From positions 1-10,828 of the forward strand of contig JAPKYY010000866.1 in the NCBI GenBank assembly GCA_026394095.1: a DNA stretch of 10,828 bases, in the 5' to 3' direction. The notes beneath the pieces are model-generated. The model was not told where the DNA came from. It searched no databases and worked only from the letters and a program-made list of their open reading frames with translations. Position 1 is the first letter of the stretch; the number at the start of each line of letters is the position of its first letter. The position numbers and the translations under genes are program-made. This stretch comes from Acidobacteriota bacterium (GTDB lineage Bacteria > Acidobacteriota > Terriglobia > Bryobacterales > Bryobacteraceae). Shown here piece after piece: positions 1-6,134 of the stretch.

Positions 1-2301
1 AGGGTTGTTGAAGCCTGGATCCATCGCGTTCCAACCCAGTGGCCGGGGTATCGTGAAATTCGCCGGCTTGGGCGAAGGGCCCGGGAAGGGTGAGGTGCGT
101 CCGGCGTAGGGGTCCGCCGTCGAGGTGGGAAACGGAAACGAGATCGCAGTGGCGAACATCGGCAGATTCGCAGGCTGCTGGACCTGTTCTGTAGGCAATA
201 AGGTGTCGTAGAAGACTCCGTAGCCGAGGCGAATACTGCTCTTTCCATCGCCGAAGGGGTCGATCGCCAGGCCGAGCCTCGGGGCCAGGCGCAGATTGCG
301 GCGAGGCGCGAGAGAACGCGGAATACCCCGATCTCCAAAGAACAGCATTCCTGTGGGCGCATCGGTAAACACTCCCGATTTCTGGCCCGGCACAAAGTAG
401 GCCGCCTGCGGCAACGACTTCAACCATTGATCCTCCCAGGGCCGGAAAGGTTCATAACGCAATCCCGCGTTGAGTGTCACACGCCGGTTGATCTTGTAGT
501 CATCCTGCACAAATCCAATCCAATCGGTCTGGCGGACTTGCACCCGGAAGCCATCGGATTGAGAGAAGCTGCTCGGCAAACCGAGGAGTGCATCTGCGGC
601 ACCGTCGCCCGTGGTTTGGCCAAAGGCGTAGGCCCCGTTGCCGTTCGTATTCACATGGGGGAGGTTGAACTGGCGGCGAATGGTGTCGATGCCAAACTTG
701 ACCGTGTGTTTTGAACGAATCCAGGTCATGGTGCCCTTGTACTGAAAGTTGTTGCGAACCAAGGTTGTGTCCCCAAAGAGGTTGATCGCGAAGTAGCCTG
801 GCACGCTGTTCAAGATAAAATCGCGGCTTCCGGCCGCAGGAGTCAGCCGGGCACCAAGGTCCGACCATGTAAACGGAGCAGCTTCTCCGCGAATGCCCCA
901 CGAACGATTGAACGTGGTGCCGAACTCACCTATAAATGAGGGCGTGAAGACGCGCGTGTAGTTGAGTGTCGCATTGGTCGATTTTTGAATCAGCGAATTC
1001 GTGTAGCTGACAATGTTCCCTTGCACACCGAGGTTGGGCACCGTGTTGTCCTCGCGAAAAATGCGGCCGAAAAGGCGGTTCCGGTCGTTCAACACCTGAT
1101 CGACGCGGACGCTCCACTCGTCGTTGTTGGAGAAATTCGGACGTTGATAGCGGAGCAATCCCGCCGGATCATCGGTCGTAGGAACTCCCTGCGAAAGGAA
1201 TTTCTGAAAAACTGGGTCCAGGCGCGACGTGGGAATTCGATTCCCTGCAAAGGGTGTGTTGCCTGCGGCGGGATCCCGGATAACAATCAGGTTGCCCCGG
1301 CCGTCGAGGACATTCGAATAGTCGCCCGTACGTTGGCCGGTACGCAATACCTGCGTGATCAGGTTAGCCGGTGCCGAGCGAATCGGGGTCTTTTGAAAGC
1401 CCCCAAAGAAGAAGGTCTTGTTTCTCCCGTTATAAAGCTTTGGTATACGCACCGGTCCACCAAACGACATGCCATATTGGTTGCGCTTCAAACCGTCATT
1501 GGTCGGCGCAAAGAAGTTGCGGGCGTTCAGCCGGTAGTTGCGGACAAAGTTGAAGAAGGACCCGTGATAGTCATTCGAACCCGCCCGAGTGACAACGTTG
1601 AGCACACCGCCGGCGCGTCCGCCAAACTCTGCCGAGTAGCTGTTGGTTTGCACGCTGAACTCCTGCAACAGATCGGGATTGGGAAACGAGTTTGCGACGG
1701 AGCGGTAGGTATCCATGTTGTCGCCGCCATCCATCACGTAGTTGAGCCCGTTCGAGCGGCTGCCACTAACAGATACGCTCACTTGATCTGCAGGCTGGAA
1801 GGAAGTGCCGACGTCACCTCGAATCGGGAGGACTCCGGGCGTCAACACGGCGAGTTGCAGAGCGTTGCGCCCATTGAGCGGCAAGTCCACCATGCGTTTG
1901 GCGTCGACCACGTTGCGTAGCACCGCGTCCTGGGTATTGACTGCCGTTGCCTGACCGGTGACCTGAATCGTCTCCGCCACGGAACCAAGCTGCAGGGTTG
2001 CGTCCACCCGCAATCGCTCGTCCACCTGTAGCCGGATGTCCTTTTGCAGAAAGCGCTGGAATCCATTTGCCTCAACTTCCAACTGATAGTCTCCGGCGCG
2101 CAGAGGAGTGATGGAATACTGGCCTTCGGTGTTTGCGGTCACTTGCCGCATGGTGTTGCTTCTTGTGTCCCGCAAAGTGATCCTGGCACTGGGTACGGCC
2201 GCGCCCCCCGGATCCAGGATGGACCCACTGAGCGAACCGCTTCCCTGAGCAAAGACGAGACTGGAAGCAAAGAGCAAAGTGCAAAGGGCAGCAAGCTGCA
2301 T
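1..2301 (-). CDS. Oar-like TonB-dependent outer-membrane receptor with N-terminal carboxypeptidase-regulatory domain, partial (C-terminus beyond window)
   Basis: The frame is open from ATG at 2301 to base 1, giving 767 residues without the C-terminus; such proteins usually run to about 1000-1200 residues. A signal peptide (about residues 1-18, ending VFA) is followed by a carboxypeptidase-regulatory-like beta-sandwich (about 22-105, SGSILDPGGAAVPSARI). A plug-type region follows, with PLNGRN (141-146), MDGGDN (190-195) and a stretch near 222-240 containing AEFGGRAGG and NVVTRAG. Barrel segments include NQYGMSFGGPV, LYNGRNKTFFFGG and, near the edge, LAPRLGLAIDPFGDGK then GYGVFYD. Homologues sit in the outer membrane and import large or scarce substrates using TonB energy; here the substrate is unknown. 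The start is fixed by AGGAG six bases upstream. The gene is divergent from an IclR regulator gene, and a predicted operator touches its Shine-Dalgarno, so control by that regulator is likely. The family call is firm; the cargo is not deducible. Confidence 0.93.
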   Translation of the reverse strand, partial: MQLAALCTLLFASSLVFAQGSGSLSGSILDPGGAAVPSARITLRDTRSNTMRQVTANTEGQYSITPLRAGDYQLEVEANGFQRFLQKDIRLQVDERLRVDATLQLGSVAETIQVTGQATAVNTQDAVLRNVVDAKRMVDLPLNGRNALQLAVLTPGVLPIRGDVGTSFQPADQVSVSVSGSRSNGLNYVMDGGDNMDTYRSVANSFPNPDLLQEFSVQTNSYSAEFGGRAGGVLNVVTRAGSNDYHGSFFNFVRNYRLNARNFFAPTNDGLKRNQYGMSFGGPVRIPKLYNGRNKTFFFGGFQKTPIRSAPANLITQVLRTGQRTGDYSNVLDGRGNLIVIRDPAAGNTPFAGNRIPTSRLDPVFQKFLSQGVPTTDDPAGLLRYQRPNFSNNDEWSVRVDQVLNDRNRLFGRIFREDNTVPNLGVQGNIVSYTNSLIQKSTNATLNYTRVFTPSFIGEFGTTFNRSWGIRGEAAPFTWSDLGARLTPAAGSRDFILNSVPGYFAINLFGDTTLVRNNFQYKGTMTWIRSKHTVKFGIDTIRRQFNLPHVNTNGNGAYAFGQTTGDGAADALLGLPSSFSQSDGFRVQVRQTDWIGFVQDDYKINRRVTLNAGLRYEPFRPWEDQWLKSLPQAAYFVPGQKSGVFTDAPTGMLFFGDRGIPRSLAPRRNLRLAPRLGLAIDPFGDGKSSIRLGYGVFYDTLLPTEQVQQPANLPMFATAISFPFPTSTADPYAGRTSPFPGPSPKPANFTIPRPLGWNAMDPGFNNP

Positions 2302-2307
2302 ATGGTA

Positions 2308-2315
2308 CTCCTTCC
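2308..2315 (-). promoter_or_regulatory. Shine-Dalgarno of the TonB-receptor gene
   Basis: On the minus strand the purine run GGAAGGAG lies here, with AGGAG six bases before the ATG at 2301. It fixes the start. Its upstream half overlaps the inverted repeat at 2312-2326, so a bound regulator would sit directly on the DNA encoding the ribosome binding site. Confidence 0.8.
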
Positions 2316-2326
2316 GCAATGCGGAA
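2312..2326. promoter_or_regulatory. Predicted IclR-family operator 1 (O1)
   Basis: TTCCGCAATGCGGAA is a perfect inverted repeat (7 bp arms around one central base). It fits the TTCCG-N5-CGGAA pattern also found at 2390 and 3233 and nowhere else that I could find in the window. IclR-family dimers typically bind palindromes of about this length. The site lies about 19-33 bases downstream of the predicted receptor transcription start and abuts its Shine-Dalgarno, a position suited to repression of the receptor gene. Confidence 0.75.
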
Positions 2327-2350
2327 TCAGATTCTAATTCAACTTGTTGG

Positions 2351-2379
2351 AGTTTATCCGCAACTCGAAATCCTGTCAA
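2351..2379 (-). promoter_or_regulatory. Sigma-70-type promoter for the TonB-receptor gene
   Basis: Read on the minus strand, a perfect -35 TTGACA (2379-2374) is followed after 17 bp by TAAACT (2356-2351), which matches four of six -10 positions including T1, A2 and T6. The transcription start would fall near 2344, giving an untranslated leader of about 43 nt that contains O1. Operator 2 (2390-2404) lies just upstream of the -35 box, so the promoter is bracketed by two copies of the same palindrome. Confidence 0.65.
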
Positions 2380-2389
2380 CAGAAACAAC

Positions 2390-2404
2390 TTCCGCAATAC
2401 GGAA
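2390..2404. promoter_or_regulatory. Predicted IclR-family operator 2 (O2)
   Basis: TTCCGCAATACGGAA differs from O1 by a single base and keeps the TTCCG-N5-CGGAA frame. It lies 19 bp before the regulator's ATG at 2424 and about 46-60 bp upstream of the predicted receptor start on the other strand. It is therefore placed to mediate autoregulation of the iclR-like gene and to act with O1 (centres 78 bp apart) on the receptor promoter. The role is inferred from position and family knowledge. Confidence 0.75.
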
Positions 2405-2423
2405 ATATGGTAATCTACCGGGA

Positions 2424-3242
2424 ATGCCTACTCCACCCAAAAAGACCGTGCGGCGTGAAAGCATGTCGTCTACGCTCAAGTGTTTTCACGCGCTGGAGCT
2501 GCTGGCGCAAGAACCTTACGAACTGCCCTTATCGGAATTGGCCTCTCGCCTGGAGCAGCCGCTGGCTTCGGTTCATCGTCTCGTTGCCACGCTTGTGGAA
2601 GCTGGTTTTGTTGAACAGGACAGCGCCAGTCGCCGCTACCGCCTGGCGGGCAAAGCTCTATGGACCGGCGCCGGTTATCTTCGCAATTCTCCTGTGTATC
2701 GTGCTTCCTTCCTGGTGATGCAGGAGGCCGCGCGTAAGAGCCCGGGTCTGATCCATCTTGGGGCTCTGCACGGCGAGTGGGTTCTCTACCTGCATACGGT
2801 TGGCAGCCCTAGCAGTCTTTACCTTTACGCCGACATCGGAGAGCGGCGTCCTCTGCATGCTACCGGACTCGGTAAAGCCATTCTGGCCTGGCAACCCAAC
2901 GAACTGGTGAACCACATCACCGCCAACAAGCTGCAGCGCTTCACAAAATATACGATCTGCTCGGCCAGCGATCTCAGGGAAGAGCTGAAAGCGATCCGGC
3001 AGCGAGGCTACGCGATTGATAACGAAGAGGGAGTAGTAGGTCTACGTTGTGTCGCGGCTCCTATTTTCAATGCGTCGGGTGTGAGTGTGGCTGCACTGAG
3101 CATGAGCGCTCCGGTTCAAGTGTTGTCAAATCAGGTAATTGAAAGCGCGGCTGCACAAATTCGAGAGGCGGCCATGAAGATTTCTGTACAGGTGGGCTTT
3201 CGTCCTGCTTCGAGCAACATGCTTTCTTTGATTTCCGGATAG
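2424..3242 (+). CDS. IclR-family transcriptional regulator
   Basis: A cytoplasmic, effector-responsive DNA-binding protein of 272 residues, the usual IclR length. An N-terminal winged helix-turn-helix spans about 14-75 (PLSELASRLEQPLASVHRLV, then VEAGFVEQD and RRYRLAGKA). The C-terminal IclR effector-binding domain carries family hallmarks: RRPLHATGLGKAILAW (141-156), GYAIDNEEGVVGLRCVAAP (195-213) and SVAALSMSAP (221-230). I chose ATG 2424 because it gives family-standard length and leaves O2 upstream. An in-frame ATG at 2319 would lie inside O1 and add 35 unlikely residues; ATG 2463 would still include the HTH. No good Shine-Dalgarno precedes 2424. The gene is divergent from the TonB receptor and collinear with the dehydrogenases. 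Its stop codon lies inside operator 3. It probably senses the imported substrate or a metabolite of it, but the ligand cannot be read from sequence. Confidence 0.93.
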   Translation: MPTPPKKTVRRESMSSTLKCFHALELLAQEPYELPLSELASRLEQPLASVHRLVATLVEAGFVEQDSASRRYRLAGKALWTGAGYLRNSPVYRASFLVMQEAARKSPGLIHLGALHGEWVLYLHTVGSPSSLYLYADIGERRPLHATGLGKAILAWQPNELVNHITANKLQRFTKYTICSASDLREELKAIRQRGYAIDNEEGVVGLRCVAAPIFNASGVSVAALSMSAPVQVLSNQVIESAAAQIREAAMKISVQVGFRPASSNMLSLISG

Positions 3243-3247
3243 CGGAA
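3233..3247. promoter_or_regulatory. Predicted IclR-family operator 3 (O3)
   Basis: TTCCGGATAGCGGAA has the same arms and 5-bp spacer length as O1 and O2 but a different spacer; flanking T/A extends the arms by one base to TTTCCG...CGGAAA. The regulator's TAG stop (3240-3242) lies within the spacer. The site ends 6 bp before the -35 box of the mmsA-like promoter, centred near -48. That position is compatible with activation through RNA polymerase contact or with repression. Confidence 0.65.
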
Positions 3248-3253
3248 ACTATA

Positions 3254-3281
3254 TTTACAATCCAGAATGCTGCGATAAAAT
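3254..3281 (+). promoter_or_regulatory. Sigma-70-type promoter for the mmsA-like/Fe-ADH genes, possibly giving leaderless mRNA
   Basis: TTTACA (3254-3259) and TAAAAT (3276-3281) are each one base off consensus and are separated by 16 bp. Initiation 7 bp downstream would be at about 3288, right at the ATG at 3289. No AGGAG-like sequence lies between the -10 box and the ATG, unlike the receptor and Fe-ADH genes here. The promoter is supported by sequence; leaderless initiation is inference. Confidence 0.55.
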
Positions 3282-3288
3282 CGTCGCA

Positions 3289-4755
3289 ATGGATACCAAG
3301 ACGATACCGAACTTTCTTGCCGGCCAATGGCGCAATTCCAAAGGCAGCGAGCGCTTTCCGGTACACAACCCAGCGACCGGCGAGGAGATCGGCTTTGCGC
3401 CCTGCTCCACCGAGGCGGAAGTGGACGAGGCGGTCGCCGCCGCCAGCTCGGCCTTCCAGGAATGGCGCAGAGTCCCCGTGGGAGACCGCATCCAGGTACT
3501 TCTAAAACTCAAGTTCCGTCTGGAAGCCGAATACGAAGCTTTGGCCCGCACCATCACGCTGGAGTGTGGCAAGACGTTGGCTGAATCGCGCGGAGAACTG
3601 CGCCGGGCAATCGAAAACGTCGAAGTGGCGGCGGGAATGCCGATGCTTATGCAAGGTCAGTTTTCCGAATCGATTGCCACAGGCATCGACGAATTCTCGA
3701 TCCGTCAGCCGCTGGGGGTTTGCGTGATCATTGCGCCGTTCAACTTTCCGGGAATGATACCGTTTTGGTTTCTACCCTATGCGCTGGCTTGCGGAAATAC
3801 GGTCGTGGTCAAGCCGTCCGAACGTGTTCCGCTGACAATGCAGCGCGTCTTCGAAATGCTGACCGAATGCGGTTTGCCGGCTGGGGTGGCGAATCTTGTC
3901 AATGGCGGACGCGCTACCGCAGAGCAACTGGTTTCGCATCGGTTGGTTCGGGCGGTCAGTTTTGTAGGGTCTTCAGCCGGCGCGCGAGCCGTCTACTCGC
4001 TGGCCGCCTTCCATGGTAAGCGGGTGCAATGCCAGGGCGGGGCCAAGAATCCGATAGTGGTGCTGCCGGATGCCGATGTTGAGAGTGGCACTCCCGTAAT
4101 CGCAGACAGTGCGTTCGGCTGTGCCGGTCAACGTTGTCTGGCGGCGTCGATGGCGATTCTGGTGGGCGAAGCTCAATCGCGATTCGGAGAGAGCCTGAGG
4201 CAGGCGGCGGCCCAGCGCACGACGGGGAATGGGCTGGATCCAGCCGTGCAGATGGGCCCTCTGATTTCGCCGCAGAGCAGAGTTCGCATTGACTCACTAC
4301 TCGAGAGAGCTGAGCGTGATGGTGGACGGCTGACCGTCGATGGCCGCGATACCGGGAACAGGCAGGGGAACTTCCTCAAGCCCACTATTGTTGAAGGACT
4401 TCCGCTCGAGAGCGAAGTGGCAAGCACTGAAATCTTCGGCCCGGTGCTGAGCCTGCATTCTGTAGATTCGATCGAAGACGCTCTTGCGGTGGTGAATCGA
4501 GGATCATACGGCAATATGGCTTGCCTGTTCACACGCAGTGGCGAGGCAGCCCGGCGTTTCCGGTCCGAAGCCGAGGTCGGAAATGTGGGGGTGAATGTGG
4601 GTGTTGCTGCACCGATGGCTTTCTTCCCTTTCAGTGGAGCACGAGAGAGCTTCTTCGGTGACCTGCACGGTCAAGGCCGCGATGCCGTCCGATTCTTTAC
4701 CCAGGAAAAAGTAGTAGTGGAACGCTGGCCCAGAGAATGGTCGAGGAAGTTCTAG
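3289..4755 (+). CDS. mmsA: CoA-acylating methylmalonate-semialdehyde dehydrogenase family protein (MmsA/IolA type)
   Basis: A cytoplasmic ALDH-superfamily enzyme of 488 residues. The family oxidises methylmalonate or malonate semialdehyde with NAD+ and CoA to propionyl- or acetyl-CoA plus CO2. Visible features: APFNFPGM with oxyanion Asn152; cofactor Lys175 in KPSE; FVGSS (225-229); GGAKN (250-254), which lacks the catalytic Glu of ordinary hydrolytic ALDHs, as expected for the CoA-dependent branch; nucleophile Cys283 in FGCAGQRC; EIFGPV (381-386); and the C-terminal family signature GVAAPMAFFPFSG then SFFGDLHGQG (438-462). Arg106 (RRAIENVE) and Arg282 align with the two carboxylate-recognising arginines of the family, so a semialdehyde acid substrate is likely. 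GAKN is followed by Pro where homologues usually have His. The only clear promoter lies immediately upstream, beside O3; the Fe-ADH gene follows after 2 nt. The family call is strong, the exact substrate inferred. Confidence 0.9.
   Translation: MDTKTIPNFLAGQWRNSKGSERFPVHNPATGEEIGFAPCSTEAEVDEAVAAASSAFQEWRRVPVGDRIQVLLKLKFRLEAEYEALARTITLECGKTLAESRGELRRAIENVEVAAGMPMLMQGQFSESIATGIDEFSIRQPLGVCVIIAPFNFPGMIPFWFLPYALACGNTVVVKPSERVPLTMQRVFEMLTECGLPAGVANLVNGGRATAEQLVSHRLVRAVSFVGSSAGARAVYSLAAFHGKRVQCQGGAKNPIVVLPDADVESGTPVIADSAFGCAGQRCLAASMAILVGEAQSRFGESLRQAAAQRTTGNGLDPAVQMGPLISPQSRVRIDSLLERAERDGGRLTVDGRDTGNRQGNFLKPTIVEGLPLESEVASTEIFGPVLSLHSVDSIEDALAVVNRGSYGNMACLFTRSGEAARRFRSEAEVGNVGVNVGVAAPMAFFPFSGARESFFGDLHGQGRDAVRFFTQEKVVVERWPREWSRKF
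4744..4749 (+). promoter_or_regulatory. Shine-Dalgarno that decides the Fe-ADH start
   Basis: AGGAAG inside the end of the upstream dehydrogenase gene lies eight bases before ATG 4758. It favours that start over the in-frame ATG at 4737, which would overlap the upstream gene and has no comparable site. Confidence 0.6.
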
Positions 4756-4757
4756 CC

Positions 4758-5927
4758 ATGCAGACCGTCTTTCATGCTCCACAAGCGATTCATCTGGGTG
4801 CCGGTTGCCGCCACGGTATGTCTACCGCCATTACACAAATGGGTGGCAGAAGGGTTCTATTGGTTACCGATGAGTTCCTGCTGCGAAGCGGAGTCGTGGA
4901 ATCGTTTCTGGCACAGTTTCAGGCTGCCAGGCTCGAAACTGCGGTCTTCGACGGGGTACAACCGGATCCCACCGATCAGAACGTCGCGGCCGGAGTGGCC
5001 GCCTACGAGGCGCACGATGCCGACATCATTGTCGCCATCGGAGGCGGCAGCCCAATCGATGCGGCAAAGGTCATCGCAGTGGCGTCTAACAACCCGGGCA
5101 GTCTGGAACAATTCCAGGGCTATCATCGCATCGCACTGGCCGGACCGCCGGTGATTGCTGTTCCCACCACGGCTGGCACGGGGAGCGAGGCGACAATGGT
5201 TGCCGTTATCACCGACACCGTTCGCAACGTGAAGATGATGATGCTGGACAAACATCTGATGCCGCGTGCTGCCTTTGTGGACTTCGAACTGAGCATGAGC
5301 ATGCCACGGAGCTTGACTGCTCACGTTGGAGTAGACACGCTGACCCACGGTATCGAAGCCTACGTATCGCGAAAGGCCAACGGGATGACCGACCCTCTGG
5401 CGTTGTCCTGTATCCGGCTTTGCGCGAAACACCTTCGGAACGCATGGCTTCAGCCGGACAATCGCAGGGCCCGGGAAGGCATGGCTCTGGCAGCACTTCA
5501 CGGAGGAATGGCATTCACCAATAGCGGCCTTTGTCTCGTGCATGGCATGAGCCGGCCACTCGGGGCCATGTTTCATCTCGCACATGGCTTGTCGAATGCC
5601 ATGCTACTGCCAACAGTAACGGAATTCTCTCTGAGCGGAAATGTTGCGCGTTATGCGGAAATCTCTCGATTTCTGGGAGCCGCAGCAGATGTCAATGACT
5701 CGACAGCAGCAGATGCTTTGATTGACTCACTACGAAGCCTCAATGGCGACCTTGAAGTGCCTACATTGGCGGAGAGCTTGCCGGGCAAAGAAGGGGATTT
5801 CTTTGCTGCAATTCCCAAGATGTCCCAGGACGCGCTCGCATCGGGAAGTCCTGGTAACAACCCAGTCGTAGCTGGCGGAGAAGAGATCGAGAACCTATAT
5901 CGGAGAGTATGGTCCGGGGTAGTCTGA
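4758..5927 (+). CDS. Iron-containing (group III) alcohol dehydrogenase
   Basis: A cytoplasmic NAD(P)-dependent alcohol dehydrogenase/aldehyde reductase of 389 residues, matching the FucO/1,3-propanediol-dehydrogenase family in length. The N-terminal Rossmann-like half has GGGSPIDAAK (95-104) for the dinucleotide and PTTAGTGSEAT (136-146). The metal site is visible as Asp193 and His197 in GVDTLTHGIEAY, His262 in LVHGMSRPLGA and His276 in HLAHGLSNAMLLP, the four family ligands in their usual order and spacing. The start lies 2 nt after the mmsA-like stop, so the two are almost certainly cotranscribed and possibly translationally coupled. The pairing suggests oxidation of a primary alcohol or hydroxyacid to the aldehyde that the neighbouring CoA-acylating enzyme consumes; members of this family also work as reductases. 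The alcohol cannot be specified from sequence. No regulatory sequence of its own was seen. Confidence 0.92.
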   Translation: MQTVFHAPQAIHLGAGCRHGMSTAITQMGGRRVLLVTDEFLLRSGVVESFLAQFQAARLETAVFDGVQPDPTDQNVAAGVAAYEAHDADIIVAIGGGSPIDAAKVIAVASNNPGSLEQFQGYHRIALAGPPVIAVPTTAGTGSEATMVAVITDTVRNVKMMMLDKHLMPRAAFVDFELSMSMPRSLTAHVGVDTLTHGIEAYVSRKANGMTDPLALSCIRLCAKHLRNAWLQPDNRRAREGMALAALHGGMAFTNSGLCLVHGMSRPLGAMFHLAHGLSNAMLLPTVTEFSLSGNVARYAEISRFLGAAADVNDSTAADALIDSLRSLNGDLEVPTLAESLPGKEGDFFAAIPKMSQDALASGSPGNNPVVAGGEEIENLYRRVWSGVV

Positions 5928-6134
5928 ATCTTGTTTGCAGGCCTGCTGCCTGGCAAGCTCGACCTCAGAGAGCTCTATGTCGACTCTCAAACTTGAGCCT
6001 ATATCAGGCAACGGACGAACGTTTTTGTCGCTGCCGGCGTGTAGAAAGCCGGAAAGGAAATCATTATGGCTCGCGACCCAACTGCGAGATCCATTGCCGT
6101 GCCGGCAGGTTCTCTTGCACGTGGAGCTTGCTTC
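5928..6134. other. Intergenic gap between convergent genes
   Basis: 207 nt separate the Fe-ADH stop from the DUF1552 stop. The hairpins I can see (CCGGC/GCCGG at 6034-6052, CTCGC/GCGAG at 6070-6088 and the short CTCAA/TTGAG) have 5-bp stems and no following T-run on either strand, so I do not call a terminator. A 47-codon frame begins at ATG 6066 after an AAGGA-like site; it runs antisense into the DUF1552 gene and is not recognisable. Confidence 0.6.

Noticed and set aside
985..1920. 311-codon plus-strand open frame
   Set aside because: It lies fully antisense to the TonB-receptor gene, whose protein shows clear family motifs throughout; the frame shows no recognisable domain and has no supporting start signal.
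2319..2423. Longer start (ATG 2319) for the IclR-like gene
   Set aside because: It would place the start inside the O1 palindrome, add 35 residues not typical of the family and run over the receptor promoter and O2.
3511..3524. TTCCGTCTGGAA inverted repeat inside the mmsA-like gene as a fourth operator
   Set aside because: Its arms are TTCC/GGAA with a 4-bp spacer, so it does not fit the TTCCG-N5-CGGAA spacing, and it lies in coding sequence.
4737..4757. Longer start (ATG 4737) for the Fe-ADH gene
   Set aside because: It overlaps the upstream dehydrogenase gene and lacks a Shine-Dalgarno, while AGGAAG is well placed for ATG 4758.
4857..5585. 242-codon minus-strand open frame
   Set aside because: Antisense shadow of the Fe-ADH gene, which carries all four metal ligands and the cofactor motif.
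6034..6088. Hairpins as a terminator between the convergent genes
   Set aside because: Stems are only 5 bp with loops of 9 nt and no T-run follows on either strand.
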